Shown here: in pieces, positions 1 to 7,659 of the stretch
How the letters are laid out: every line of letters starts with the position of its first letter
Numbering within the stretch: the stretch's first letter is position 1
NCBI GenBank assembly: GCA_036260255.1
Contig: DATAAF010000056.1
Location: 1-24,415, forward strand
Length of the DNA stretch: 24,415 nt
From: DASZJY01 sp036260255
GTDB lineage: Bacteria > Actinomycetota > Acidimicrobiia > Acidimicrobiales > AC-14
Direction: 5' to 3'
The notes under the pieces: generated by a model
Databases searched by the model: none
Told to the model about the DNA's origin: nothing
What the model saw: only the letters and a program-made list of their open reading frames with translations
Translations under genes and position numbers: made by a program

Positions 1-153
1 CCCACGGCCTGCCGCGACTGCACGTGGCCGGCGGCGAGTCGGATCCTGTGGTCGAGGCCGATGGCGGCGGTGCGGATGCAGCGCTCTACCTGCGGAAACG
101 CTCCACCGCTGCCATCAGGGCGTTTTGTCGCTCGAGTTCGAAAGAGAACATCT
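1..153. other. Left edge, no gene identified
   Basis: No gene could be assigned. One plus-strand frame stays open from the edge into the tRNA (codons from position 3) and has G/C-rich third positions, so it may be the tail of an upstream gene. It matches nothing I recognise and runs into the tRNA without a stop. The minus strand offers only a 21-codon ORF (start at 151, stop at 86-88), with no recognisable product. Confidence 0.3.
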
Positions 154-241
154 TGGCGGAGGGAGTGGGATTTGAACCCACGAGGGGTTGCCCCCTACAC
201 GCTCTCCAGGCGTGCCGGTTCGGCCGCTCCCGCATCCCTCC
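154..241 (-). tRNA. tRNA-Ser (anticodon GGA)
   Basis: On the minus strand the acceptor arm GGAGGGA (235-241) pairs with TCCCTCC (158-164). It is followed by discriminator G and an encoded CCA (154-156). The anticodon stem CACGC/GCGTG encloses loop CTGGAGA, giving anticodon GGA, which reads UCC/UCU serine codons. A long variable arm, typical of tRNA-Ser, and the T-loop core GGTTCAAATCC are present. A tRNA-Ser beside the SRP RNA and dnaX is a common bacterial arrangement. The mature RNA without CCA ends at 157. Confidence 0.95.
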
Positions 242-244
242 GTG

Positions 245-256
245 ACCGTGCACGGT
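245..256. repeat. 12-bp perfect palindrome between tRNA-Ser and ffs
   Basis: ACCGTGCACGGT is its own reverse complement. It sits 3 nt upstream of the tRNA 5' end and about 30 nt upstream of the SRP RNA, in the shared space between two divergent RNA genes. It could be a regulator site, but this is unproven and a chance palindrome is possible in GC-rich DNA. Confidence 0.3.
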
Positions 257-287
257 ATCGTCTGGGCGAACGCGTCCCCGCCGCTTC

Positions 288-398
288 GCGCAGCGGCTGG
301 GTCCTGCGCAACGGAAGCCCGTGAACCGAGTCAGGGCCGGAAGGCAGCAGCTCTCAGCGGTCCCTTCCGTGTGCCGCAGTCCAGCCTGGCCGCTGCGC
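288..398 (+). ncRNA. ffs: Signal recognition particle RNA, small bacterial (4.5S) type
   Basis: The RNA scaffold of the signal recognition particle binds Ffh and directs nascent membrane and secreted proteins to FtsY. The diagnostic apical domain is present: GTCAGGGCCGGAAGGCAGCAGC is split around the GGAA tetraloop at 339-342, with the conserved strand GTGTGCCGC on the return side (369-378). Terminal arms GCGCAGCGGC (288-297) and GCCGCTGCGC (389-398) pair perfectly and define ends giving about 111 nt. There is no Alu domain, so it is the short form. The exact ends are inferred from pairing. Confidence 0.9.
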
Positions 399-417
399 CG
401 AGCGGCGGGATGTCGAC

Positions 418-813
418 TCAAGCCGTTCGACGGCGAGCTCGGCCGATGGCAACCAGTGCGGCTCCGCTCGTGACCAGAAGAGCGGCCAATGCCGTCAGCG
501 CGCCGTCCTCGCTTCCCGTCCTGACCAACTTGTCGGTCGTCGTGGTCGTGGCGTTGACGACGGTCGTGACAGTCGTGCCACCACCGGGACCTGCTTGCAC
601 GCCGGCGGGAAGCTCTTCGCAGGGAATGCCGTCGCCGTCGGGGTCGAGCTTGTCGGGGTCGCCCGGGTGCTGAACGAAGTACTCCCGTGCGCCGACCTGG
701 GTGAGGAAGTCCGAGCAGTTGCGCCGGTCGGTGCGGTGATCGGCCCATGCGCCAGGGGTCGTCACCACCCAGAGAAACGCCGCCACCACCAGAATCCGTC
801 GTTGGGTCCCCAT
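418..813 (-). CDS. Secreted Excalibur calcium-binding domain protein with cell-wall-sorting-like tail
   Basis: The 131-residue protein starts at ATG 813, chosen because AAAAGGAG lies 8 nt upstream. Residues 1-24 form a signal peptide (RR, hydrophobic core, AWA cleavage site). Residues 33-68 match the Excalibur domain: conserved Cys33, then HPGDP, and the acidic loop DPDGDGIPCE (57-66), an EF-hand-like calcium site closed by a second Cys. A Thr/Val-rich linker (80-95) follows. The tail carries LVRTG (96-100), a hydrophobic stretch (about 104-124) and a final RARRR, the layout of a sortase substrate with Val in place of the Pro of LPxTG. Likely role: an exported, wall- or membrane-held protein. 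Excalibur domains often occur with extracellular nucleases, but no nuclease domain is present here. Whether sortase accepts LVRTG is unknown; the tail may simply be a membrane anchor. Confidence 0.85.
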   Translation of the reverse strand: MGTQRRILVVAAFLWVVTTPGAWADHRTDRRNCSDFLTQVGAREYFVQHPGDPDKLDPDGDGIPCEELPAGVQAGPGGGTTVTTVVNATTTTTDKLVRTGSEDGALTALAALLVTSGAALVAIGRARRRTA

Positions 814-937
814 CTTTCCCGCTCCTTTTGTGACGCGTATGTCTGAGGTAGCCAAAAGGACGGTATCGGTCGACTTTCCAAAAGTGGGAACATTGACAGC
901 GGCCGATCGCACGACGGCCCGTGTCGGTGCCCTGGCG

Positions 938-943
938 TAGTCT
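938..943 (+). promoter_or_regulatory. -10 box of leaderless dnaX promoter
   Basis: TAGTCT fits the actinobacterial TAnnnT -10 pattern and ends 6 nt before the GTG start of dnaX, where transcription would begin. No Shine-Dalgarno sequence precedes the GTG. No convincing -35 is seen. Confidence 0.45.
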
Positions 944-949
944 CGGCTC

Positions 950-2848
950 GTGGCCTACCAGTCGCTGTACCGGCGGTACCGGCCGCAGCGCTTCGAGGAG
1001 GTGCGCGGCCAGGACCACGTCGTAAAGACACTGCGCAACGCCGTGCGCACGGGCACGGTGGCCCACGCCTACCTGTTCAGCGGACCCCGGGGCACGGGCA
1101 AGACCTCCACCGCCCGCATCCTCGCCAAGGCCCTCAACTGTGCCGCCCCCGAGGACGGCGAGCCCTGCGGGCGCTGTCAGTCGTGCATCGAGATCGTCGA
1201 GGGCCGCTCGCTCGACGTGATCGAGCTCGACGCCGCGTCCAACCGGGGCATCGACGCCATGCGGGAGCTGGTGGCCCGGGTGCCGCTGGGCACGCCGGGG
1301 CGCTGGAAGATCTACATCGTCGACGAGGTCCACATGCTCACGACGGAGGCGGCCAACACCCTCCTCAAGACCCTGGAGGAGCCGCCCGCCCACGTGGTCT
1401 TCGTGCTGGCGACGACCGAGCCCCAGAAGGTCCTGCTGACGATCCGCAGCCGCACCCAGCCGTTCGAGTTCCGGCTGTTGTCCCCGGGCCTGCTGGCCGA
1501 GCAGGTCCGTTGGGTGGCCGCCGACGCCGGTCTCGACGTCGCCCCCGAGGCCATCGACCTGGTGGTCCGTCGGGGGAACGGATCTGTCCGGGACGCCCTG
1601 TCGGTGCTCGACCAGGTGGCGGCCGCCGGCGGGATCGACCACGAGCCGCCGGGCACCGACGAGGTCATCGAGGCGCTGTGCGAGCGCGACGCCGGCCAGG
1701 CCCTTGTCTTCGTGGCCGAGCGGGCCGGCGCCGGCCACGACGCCCGCCAGCTCACTCGCGACATCCTCGAGCACCTCCGCCAGGTCTTCCTCGCCACGAT
1801 GAGCCGGGGCCTGGTCGGCCTCCCCGACGACGACCTCGCCCGGGTGGAGGCCCAGGGCCGCCGCCTGGGGCCGGCCGCCACCGTCCGCGCCATGGAGACG
1901 CTGGGCGACGCCCTCATCGCCATGCGCGACGCCCCCGATCCCCGCGTGCTCCTCGAGGTCGCCCTGGTGCGACTGTGCAACCCCGACGTCGACGTCTCGT
2001 CCTCCGCTCTGCTCGAGCGCATCGAGCGCCTGGAGCGGGCGCTCGCCGAGCAAGGGGGCCGAGCTTCCGCCCAGGCGACGGCCACCCCGCCCCCGGCCGG
2101 CCCGCTCGCTCCGCCCCAACCGGCCCCGGCCCGACCGGCGCCTGTCAGCGGTGCCCGCCAGGCCCTCACCGGCGCCCGTCCGGGCTCACACGGCGGTGCC
2201 CCGGCCCCGTCCCGAGCCGGCGCACCACCGCCGTCACCGACCGCCCCGGCGGCGACGCCTCCGCCGACCCCGACACCGACCCCGACGCCGACGCCCACCC
2301 CGGCTCCGACGGCAGCCCCGCCCCCGTCCCGAGCCGGCGCACCACCGCCGTCACCGACCGCCCCGGCCGCGACCCCGGCGCGGCCGCCGACCCCGTCACC
2401 GACCGCCCAGGCCACGACCCCGGCGGGCGTCACGACCGACGTAGGCCGCTTCCCGTCTCGCGACGACCTCACCCTCGCCTGGGGCGACCACATCCTCGGT
2501 CGCCTGAGCCGGCGGGCGGCGGTGCGGTTCCAGGTCGGGCGCTTCCTCTCCGCCGACGGAGGCGTGGCCACCTTCGCCCTCCCCAATGCCGTCCATCGTG
2601 ACCGCTGCGAGGAGGCCCGGGCCGAGGTCGAGCAGGCCCTGTCCGCCCACTTCGGCCGGCGCATCCCCCTGAAGCTCGTCGTCGACGGCCAACCCGTCGC
2701 ACCCGCCACCGGCGGGCCCGCCGCGCCGGAGGCACCCGACGAGGACGTCGACCTGGATGACCTCCGTGACGCGCCCCCGGGGACGCTAGCCTCGCCTCTC
2801 GATCACGTCATGGAGGCGTTCAAGGGCGCCCAGGTTGTCGAGGAGTAG
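950..2848 (+). CDS. dnaX: DNA polymerase III subunits gamma and tau
   Basis: This is the clamp-loader ATPase of the replisome (632 residues). The AAA+ core carries Walker A GPRGTGKT (45-52), a zinc-binding cysteine set (Cys64, 73, 76, 79) and Walker B IVDEVHML (123-130). Sensor 1 lies in the ATTEPQKV segment, with the arginine motif TIRSR after it. Domain III ends around residue 370. A long Pro/Ala/Thr linker (about 370-510) leads into a C-terminal tau-like domain. The linker is repetitive at DNA level (see repeat entries). The GTG start gives the invariant N-terminus YQSLYRRYRPQRFEEVRGQ and lies right after a TAnnnT box, suggesting a leaderless message. It is followed after 3 nt by ybaB, so dnaX-ybaB-recR are probably co-transcribed. 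No programmed frameshift slippery site was evident. Confidence 0.97.
   Translation: MAYQSLYRRYRPQRFEEVRGQDHVVKTLRNAVRTGTVAHAYLFSGPRGTGKTSTARILAKALNCAAPEDGEPCGRCQSCIEIVEGRSLDVIELDAASNRGIDAMRELVARVPLGTPGRWKIYIVDEVHMLTTEAANTLLKTLEEPPAHVVFVLATTEPQKVLLTIRSRTQPFEFRLLSPGLLAEQVRWVAADAGLDVAPEAIDLVVRRGNGSVRDALSVLDQVAAAGGIDHEPPGTDEVIEALCERDAGQALVFVAERAGAGHDARQLTRDILEHLRQVFLATMSRGLVGLPDDDLARVEAQGRRLGPAATVRAMETLGDALIAMRDAPDPRVLLEVALVRLCNPDVDVSSSALLERIERLERALAEQGGRASAQATATPPPAGPLAPPQPAPARPAPVSGARQALTGARPGSHGGAPAPSRAGAPPPSPTAPAATPPPTPTPTPTPTPTPAPTAAPPPSRAGAPPPSPTAPAATPARPPTPSPTAQATTPAGVTTDVGRFPSRDDLTLAWGDHILGRLSRRAAVRFQVGRFLSADGGVATFALPNAVHRDRCEEARAEVEQALSAHFGRRIPLKLVVDGQPVAPATGGPAAPEAPDEDVDLDDLRDAPPGTLASPLDHVMEAFKGAQVVEE
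2205..2250 (+). repeat. 46-bp direct repeat in dnaX linker, copy 1
   Basis: An exact 46-bp segment recurs at 2322-2367, offset by 117 bp (39 codons), so the reading frame is kept. Both copies encode the same peptide, PSRAGAPPPSPTAPA. A partial third copy lies near 2388-2414. Between the two full copies is a Pro-Thr dipeptide run (about 2261-2300). Confidence 0.85.
2322..2367 (+). repeat. 46-bp direct repeat in dnaX linker, copy 2
   Basis: Identical to 2205-2250 and in the same frame. Perfect identity, including third codon positions, implies recent duplication or gene conversion inside the disordered linker. Confidence 0.85.
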
Positions 2849-2851
2849 CCC

Positions 2852-3190
2852 GTGGCCAAGCCCGGTGGACCGAAGCAACCCGACATGAACCAGCTGCTCA
2901 AGCAGGCCCAGAAGATGCAGGAACAGCTCATGGAGGCCCGCGCCCAGGCCGCCGAGCAGGAGGTCGAGGGCCAGTCGGGCGGAGGCGTGGTGAAGGTGCG
3001 GGTCACCGGAGGCATGGAGTTCCGCTCCGTCACGATCGACCCCGCCGCCGTCGACCCCGACGACGTCTCGATGCTGGAGGACCTTGTGCTGGCCGCCATC
3101 CACGACGCCATGGCCAAGGTGGAGAAGCTGAACGAGTCGGCGATGGGCGGCTTCGACCTGGGCGGTCTGGGCGGCGGCCTGTTCGGCTAG
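2852..3190 (+). CDS. ybaB: YbaB/EbfC family nucleoid-associated protein
   Basis: This is a small (112 residue) DNA-binding protein of the YbaB/EbfC family, which forms dimers shaped like tweezers and coats the nucleoid. The family signature is visible: a helix rich in Gln/Glu (LLKQAQKMQEQLMEARAQ, about 15-32), then the strand block VEGQSGGGVVKVRVTGGMEFRSVTIDP (about 38-64), then VDPDDVSMLEDLVLAAIHDAMAKVEKL. The tail is Gly-rich. The GTG start lies 3 nt after the dnaX stop, with GAGGAG as ribosome site. Position between dnaX and recR is conserved across bacteria and suggests a role tied to replication or recombination. Confidence 0.95.
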   Translation: MAKPGGPKQPDMNQLLKQAQKMQEQLMEARAQAAEQEVEGQSGGGVVKVRVTGGMEFRSVTIDPAAVDPDDVSMLEDLVLAAIHDAMAKVEKLNESAMGGFDLGGLGGGLFG

Positions 3191-3206
3191 CCGCCCCCAG
3201 CACCAC

Positions 3207-3806
3207 TTGTACGCCGGTCCCGTCCAGAGCCTGATCGACGAGCTCGGCCGCCTCCCCGGCGTCGGGCCCAAGTCGGCCCAGCGCATCGCCTTCTACCTCC
3301 TCAAGCTCCCTACCGATGACGCCCTGCGGCTGGCCCACGCCATCGCCGAGGCCAAGGAGCGGGTGTCGTTCTGCAGGCGCTGCTTCAACGTCTGCGAGGG
3401 CGAGGAGTGCGAGATCTGCCTCGACCCCCGCCGCGATCCCACTGTCGTGTGCGTGGTCGAGGAGCCGAGGGACGTGGTCGCGGTCGAGAAGACCCAGGAG
3501 TTCCGGGGCCGCTACCACGTCCTGCAGGGAGCGATCAGCCCCCTCGAGGGCATCGGCCCCGACCGCCTGCGGGTGAAGGAGCTGCTCGCCCGCCTGGACG
3601 GCGAGGGCATCACCGAGGTCATCCTCTGCACGAACCCCAACATCGAGGGCGAGGCCACCGCCATGTACCTGGCCCGCCTGCTCAAGCCCCTCGGGGTGCG
3701 GACGACCCGCATCGCCAGCGGCCTCCCGGTCGGCGGCGACCTCGAGTATGCCGACGAGCTGACCCTAGGCCGGGCCCTCGAGGGCCGCCGCGAGCTCGAC
3801 GGCTGA
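3207..3806 (+). CDS. recR: Recombination mediator protein RecR
   Basis: RecR works with RecO (and RecF) to load RecA on SSB-coated single-stranded DNA at gaps. The 199-residue length is typical. Seen in order: an N-terminal helix-hairpin-helix (LPGVGPKSAQRIAFYLL, 16-32); a zinc module with Cys56, Cys59, Cys68, Cys71 (an extra Cys63 lies between); a Toprim domain beginning VCVVEEPRD (81-89) with conserved Glu85; and the C-terminal GLPVGGDLEYADELTLGRAL block. The start is a rare TTG. It is chosen because it yields the family N-terminus MYAGPVQSLIDELGRLPG, and no other start or Shine-Dalgarno is visible nearby. It begins 16 nt after ybaB, so translation probably depends on the upstream gene. Confidence 0.96.
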   Translation: MYAGPVQSLIDELGRLPGVGPKSAQRIAFYLLKLPTDDALRLAHAIAEAKERVSFCRRCFNVCEGEECEICLDPRRDPTVVCVVEEPRDVVAVEKTQEFRGRYHVLQGAISPLEGIGPDRLRVKELLARLDGEGITEVILCTNPNIEGEATAMYLARLLKPLGVRTTRIASGLPVGGDLEYADELTLGRALEGRRELDG

Positions 3807-3837
3807 CCGGCGCCTCCGGTACGGGGACCCGCACCCG

Positions 3838-3843
3838 TAGCCT
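3838..3843 (+). promoter_or_regulatory. -10 box of leaderless promoter before the M50 protease
   Basis: TAGCCT ends 7 nt before the ATG at 3851, the spacing at which transcription would start on the start codon. There is no Shine-Dalgarno. The same TAGCCT box recurs at 6090. Confidence 0.5.
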
Positions 3844-3850
3844 GGTCCAG

Positions 3851-5182
3851 ATGGCAGCCGGCCCCTCGTTCCGCGTCTTCGGGATCCCCGTGCGGATCGA
3901 CCCGACCTTCCTGGTGATCGCCGCGCTCTTCGGCTTCGGCGCCGGCAGCGTCACCGTGCTGCTCTCGTGGATCGCGGTGCTGACCGTTTCGGTGCTCGTG
4001 CACGAGCTCGGGCACGCGGTGATGTTCCGGGTCTACGGCCAGCGACCGCAGATCCTGCTCCAGGGCATGGGCGGCCTCACCTGGGGCTCGGCCCCCTTGA
4101 CCGGGATGCGGGACATCGTGGTGAGCCTGGCCGGGCCCCTGGCCGGGATCCTCCTCCTGGGGCTCCCGGCCATCCTCGTCGACCGCTCCGGCGTCGAGCT
4201 GTCGTCGACGTGGGACGACGTCGTGCGGCTCGCCATCTACGTCAACGTGGTCTGGTCGGTGGTGAACCTCCTCCCGGTCCTGCCCCTCGACGGCGGGAAC
4301 GTGACCGCGTCGGTGCTGCGCCGGCTCAGAGGCCCCGACGGCCAGCAGGCCGCCCACAAGGTCTCGATCGCAACCGCCGGCGCGGCGGCGATCTTCGCCT
4401 ACGCCAAGGGTTATCCGTTCGCCGCCCTGTTCGCCGTCTTCTTCGTCGCCCACAACTACGGCGCCATCAAGGAGCAGAGGACGCTCGAGGAGGAGGGGCC
4501 GCTGGTCGAGGGCTACCGGGCCCTGGCCCAGAAGGACGCCGTCCGGGCGGGGGACCAGGCCAAGCGGGTGCTCACCGGGAGGCCGTCGCCACAGGTGGCG
4601 GCGGCCGCCGTCGAGCTGCACGCGTGGGCGTGCCTGGCTTCGACCGGCGTCGCCGACGCGGCCGCCGCCCTGGAGGACATGCCCGAGGGCCACACCCCGA
4701 ACGGCTTCCTCACCGGGGCGCTCGCGCTCGAAGGTGGCCACGACGAGGAGGCCCTGGACGCCTTCGCGGTGGCCTTCGCCGAGGAGCGGTTCGGCCCCTG
4801 GAACCCGATCGTCGCCGCGGCGGTGGCCAGCCGGGGACTGGTCGGCGAGCTGGTCGAGCGCCTCGTCTCGACGCCGGGGGCCGGCACCGCCGCCCTCGTG
4901 CACCTCCAGTCGCACCTCCACGACGCCGGCCGCTACCACGAGGCCGCGACCGTCGGGCGGCGGGCGTTCGACGCCGGCCCCGACGAGCCCGCCCGGGTCG
5001 CCTACAACGTGGCCTGCAGCCTGGCCTGCGCCGGCGAAGAGGAAGCCGCCCTCGAGTGGCTCGAACGGGCGGCCCAGGCGGGGTTCGCCGACCGCACCAC
5101 GCTCGACAACGACCCCGACCTCGCGCCCCTTCGCCGCTCGTCCCGCTACCAGGCCGTCCGGGAGCGGCTGGGCAGCGGGTGA
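3851..5182 (+). CDS. M50 (site-2-protease-type) intramembrane metalloprotease with TPR-like C-terminus
   Basis: This 443-residue membrane zinc protease has the M50 hallmarks: HELGH at 51-55 inside a transmembrane helix (zinc ligands His51 and His55, catalytic Glu52) and NLLPVLPLDGG at 139-149 (third ligand Asp147). Hydrophobic segments lie at about 20-60, 88-110, 125-145 and 172-200. Residues from about 220 on are soluble, Ala-rich and helical, with repeated units (for example NVACSLACAGEEEAALEWLERAAQAGF) that look like TPRs, probably for substrate docking. No PDZ domain is seen, unlike RseP/Rip1. Likely activity: cleavage of a membrane-embedded substrate such as an anti-sigma factor, though no such gene is nearby. 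The ATG lies 7 nt after a TAGCCT box. The next gene starts 4 nt after the stop. Confidence 0.9.
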   Translation: MAAGPSFRVFGIPVRIDPTFLVIAALFGFGAGSVTVLLSWIAVLTVSVLVHELGHAVMFRVYGQRPQILLQGMGGLTWGSAPLTGMRDIVVSLAGPLAGILLLGLPAILVDRSGVELSSTWDDVVRLAIYVNVVWSVVNLLPVLPLDGGNVTASVLRRLRGPDGQQAAHKVSIATAGAAAIFAYAKGYPFAALFAVFFVAHNYGAIKEQRTLEEEGPLVEGYRALAQKDAVRAGDQAKRVLTGRPSPQVAAAAVELHAWACLASTGVADAAAALEDMPEGHTPNGFLTGALALEGGHDEEALDAFAVAFAEERFGPWNPIVAAAVASRGLVGELVERLVSTPGAGTAALVHLQSHLHDAGRYHEAATVGRRAFDAGPDEPARVAYNVACSLACAGEEEAALEWLERAAQAGFADRTTLDNDPDLAPLRRSSRYQAVRERLGSG

Positions 5183-5186
5183 CGCC

Positions 5187-6092
5187 GTGAGGGTCTTCCT
5201 CCTCGACGGCACCTACGAGCTGTTCCGCCACCACTACGGGATGCCGGCGGCCGAGCACTCGGCCGAGAACGACGTGGCCGCCACCCGGGGCGTGCTGTGG
5301 AGCGTCCTCGGCTTGCTGGAGGAGGGCGTCACCCACCTGGGCGTCGCCACCGACCACGTGATCGAGTCCTTCCGCAATGACCGGTGGCCTGGGTACAAGT
5401 CGAGCGCGGGGATGCCCGAGGCCCTTCTCGCCCAGTTCACCGTGCTCGAGGAAGCGCTGGCTGCCCTGGGCGTGGCCGTCTTCCCCATGGTCGAGCTGGA
5501 GGCGGACGACGCGCTCGCCGCCGCGGCGCGGGTGGCGGCGGCCGACGACCGGGTCGAGCAGGTGGTCGTGATGACGCCCGACAAGGACCTGGCCCAGGTG
5601 GTCAGCGGGGTCAGGGTCGTGCAGGTCGACCGCCGGGCCAAGACGGTGACCGACGAAGACGGCGTCAAGGCGCGCTACGGGGTGCCGCCGGCGTCCATCC
5701 CCGACTGGCTGGCGTTGGTGGGCGACTCGGCCGACGGCTACCCGGGCCTGCCGGGCTGGGGCAAGGTGGCGGCCAGCACCGTCCTCGCCCGCTACGGGCA
5801 CCTCGAGAACATCCCCGTCGACGGCAGCCGCTGGGACGTGCGGGTCCGTGGCCAGCTACGGCTGGCCGAGACCCTCGTCGAGCAGCTCGACCTGGTGCTC
5901 CTGTTCCGCGACCTGGCCACCCTCAGGGCGGACGCCGATGTGCTCGCGAACGTCGACGACCTCCACTGGACCGGCCCCACGCCCGCGCTCGAGGCGATGG
6001 CCAAGGACCTCCGCGCCTGGCGCCTCCCCGAGCGGGCCCATGCCCTCGCCGCCGCCCGGGCGACCGGGGAGGACGCTGACCGCCTCCGGTAG
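5187..6092 (+). CDS. 5'-3' exonuclease (Pol I N-terminal / FEN family), stand-alone
   Basis: This 301-residue flap-nuclease-fold protein lacks any polymerase domain. Metal-binding acids sit where the family places them: Asp7 in LLDGTYELFR, the cluster ELEADDALA (103-111), TPDKDLAQ (130-137) and VGDSADGYPG (178-187). GDSADGYPGLPGWGKVAASTVL (179-200) is the helix-three-turn-helix that grips duplex DNA; it has Tyr/Leu where family members usually read NIPG. The expected role is removal of 5' flaps or RNA primers. Paralogues beside full-length PolA are common in actinobacteria. The GTG start lies 4 nt after the protease stop, so translation is probably coupled. The last codon and stop overlap a TAGCCT box that may start the next transcript. 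Confidence 0.88.
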   Translation: MRVFLLDGTYELFRHHYGMPAAEHSAENDVAATRGVLWSVLGLLEEGVTHLGVATDHVIESFRNDRWPGYKSSAGMPEALLAQFTVLEEALAALGVAVFPMVELEADDALAAAARVAAADDRVEQVVVMTPDKDLAQVVSGVRVVQVDRRAKTVTDEDGVKARYGVPPASIPDWLALVGDSADGYPGLPGWGKVAASTVLARYGHLENIPVDGSRWDVRVRGQLRLAETLVEQLDLVLLFRDLATLRADADVLANVDDLHWTGPTPALEAMAKDLRAWRLPERAHALAAARATGEDADRLR

Positions 6093-6095
6093 CCT
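6090..6095 (+). promoter_or_regulatory. -10 box before acyl-CoA carboxylase beta
   Basis: TAGCCT overlaps the stop codon of the exonuclease gene. Transcription would begin around 6102-6103, a few bases before GGAGG at 6108-6112, the ribosome site for the ATG at 6118. An alternative ATG at 6106 would be near-leaderless. Confidence 0.4.
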
Positions 6096-6117
6096 GGCGG
6101 CCCGGATGGAGGGGACG

Positions 6118-7659
6118 ATGAGCGACCGCCTCGACGAGCTGCGCCGGCGCAGGGAGGAGGCCTACCACGCCGGCTCCGAGCAGGCCGTCGCCCGCCAGCA
6201 CGAGCGGGGCAAGATGACGGCTCGGGAGCGGGTGCTCTACTTCCTCGACGAGGGGAGCTTCGTGGAGACCGACCTGCTCGCCCGCCACCGGGCCGAGGGG
6301 GTGGGCCTGGACGAGCGCCCTTACACCGACGGCGTGGTCACCGGGTGGGGGACGGTCGACGGACGGCAGGTCTTCGTCTTCTCCCAGGACTTCACCGTGT
6401 TCGGCGGGTCGTTGGGCGAGGTGTTCGCCGAGAAGGTGCACAAGGTCATGGACATGGCCCACCGGGTGGGCGCCCCCTTCGTCGGGCTCAACGACGGCGC
6501 CGGCGCCCGCATCCAGGAGGGCGTCGTCTCCCTCGTCTCCTACGGCGAGATCTTCCGCCGCAACGCCAACGCCTCGGGCGTGATCCCCCAGATCAGCGTG
6601 GTGATGGGCCCCTGCGCCGGGGGCGCGGTCTACAGCCCTGCCCTCACCGACTTCGTCTTCATGGTCGACCAGACGTCGTACATGTTCATCACCGGCCCCG
6701 ACGTGGTGCGCACGGTGACCGGTGAGGACGTCACCCTCGAGGAGCTGGGCGGGGCCATGACCCACGCCACCCGCTCGGGTGCCGCCCACTTCGTGAGCCC
6801 CGACGACAAGGCGTGCCTCGACGACGTCCGCCGCCTGCTGGCCTACCTCCCCCCGAGCAACCGGCAGGAGCCCCCGTGGGCCCAGCCCACCGACGACCCC
6901 AACCGCACGTCGCCCGAGCTGACCACCGTCGTCCCCGACAATCCCACCAAGCCGTACGACATGCTCAAGGTGATCGGGGCGGTCGTTGACGACGGCGAGT
7001 TCGACGAGTACGCCGCCCTGTGGGCCCGCAACCTGGTGTGCGGGTTCGCCCGCATCGACGGCCACCCGGTGGGCATCGTCGCCAACCAGCCCCAGGTGCT
7101 GGCCGGCGTGCTCGACATCGACTCGTCCGAGAAGGGCGCCCGGTTCGTTCGTACGTGCGACGCCTTCAACATCCCCCTCGTGACCTTCGTCGACGTCCCC
7201 GGCTTCCTCCCGGGCACCGACCAGGAGCACGGGGGGATCATCCGCCACGGGGCCAAGCTGCTGTACGCGTTCTGCGAGGCCACCGTCCCGCGCATCCAGG
7301 TCGTCACCCGGAAGGCCTACGGCGGCGCCTACGTGGTGATGAACTCCAAGTCGATCGGCGCCGACCTCGCCTTCGCCTGGCCCTCGGCCGAGCTGGCGGT
7401 GATGGGGCCGCAGGGCGCGGTCGAGATCATCCACCGCCGGGAGCTGGAGCAGGTGGACGACCCCGAGTCCCGCCGGGCCGAGCTGGTGGCCGAGTACGCG
7501 GCGCGCCACGCCAACCCCTACCTCGCCGCCGAGCGGGGCTACGTGGACGACGTCATCGAGCCGGCCATGACCCGGCCCTACCTGGCCAAGGGGCTGGCCA
7601 TGCTCCGCTCGAAGCGGGAGGAGCTGCCCCTCCGCAAGCATGGCAACGTCCCCCTCTGA
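6118..7659 (+). CDS. Acyl-CoA carboxylase carboxyltransferase (beta) subunit, PccB/AccD type
   Basis: This subunit transfers the carboxyl group from carboxybiotin to an acyl-CoA (propionyl- or acetyl-CoA), supplying methylmalonyl- or malonyl-CoA. The 513 residues show both crotonase-fold halves. In the N-half are GQVFVFSQDFTVFGGSLGEVFAEK, GLNDGAGARIQEGV and the oxyanion segment GPCAGGAVYSPALTDFVFM. In the C-half are GFLPGTDQEHGGIIRHGAKLLYAF, RKAYGGAYVVMNSK and WPSAELAVMGPQGAVEI. ATG 6118 is chosen for the GGAGG 5 nt upstream; ATG 6106 would add MEGT. The biotin-carrying alpha subunit is not in the window. The next ORF overlaps by 20 nt and fits the epsilon subunit, which supports a PccB/AccD5-like enzyme. 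The actual acyl substrate cannot be read from sequence by eye. Confidence 0.95.
   Translation: MSDRLDELRRRREEAYHAGSEQAVARQHERGKMTARERVLYFLDEGSFVETDLLARHRAEGVGLDERPYTDGVVTGWGTVDGRQVFVFSQDFTVFGGSLGEVFAEKVHKVMDMAHRVGAPFVGLNDGAGARIQEGVVSLVSYGEIFRRNANASGVIPQISVVMGPCAGGAVYSPALTDFVFMVDQTSYMFITGPDVVRTVTGEDVTLEELGGAMTHATRSGAAHFVSPDDKACLDDVRRLLAYLPPSNRQEPPWAQPTDDPNRTSPELTTVVPDNPTKPYDMLKVIGAVVDDGEFDEYAALWARNLVCGFARIDGHPVGIVANQPQVLAGVLDIDSSEKGARFVRTCDAFNIPLVTFVDVPGFLPGTDQEHGGIIRHGAKLLYAFCEATVPRIQVVTRKAYGGAYVVMNSKSIGADLAFAWPSAELAVMGPQGAVEIIHRRELEQVDDPESRRAELVAEYAARHANPYLAAERGYVDDVIEPAMTRPYLAKGLAMLRSKREELPLRKHGNVPL

Noticed and set aside
24..245. Plus-strand ORF containing EGVGFEPTRG
   Set aside because: That peptide is the well-known false translation of the antisense strand of tRNA-Ser.
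893..898. TTGACA upstream of dnaX as its -35
   Set aside because: It lies 39 nt from the TAGTCT box, far beyond a working spacer, and no -10 lies at the right distance.
86..2119. 677-codon minus-strand ORF opposite dnaX
   Set aside because: It is a shadow of dnaX caused by high GC; it also runs through the SRP RNA and tRNA and shows no domain.
2261..2300. Short tandem repeat resembling a small CRISPR-like or satellite array
   Set aside because: It is the Pro-Thr coding run of the dnaX linker; units are 6 bp, with no spacers.
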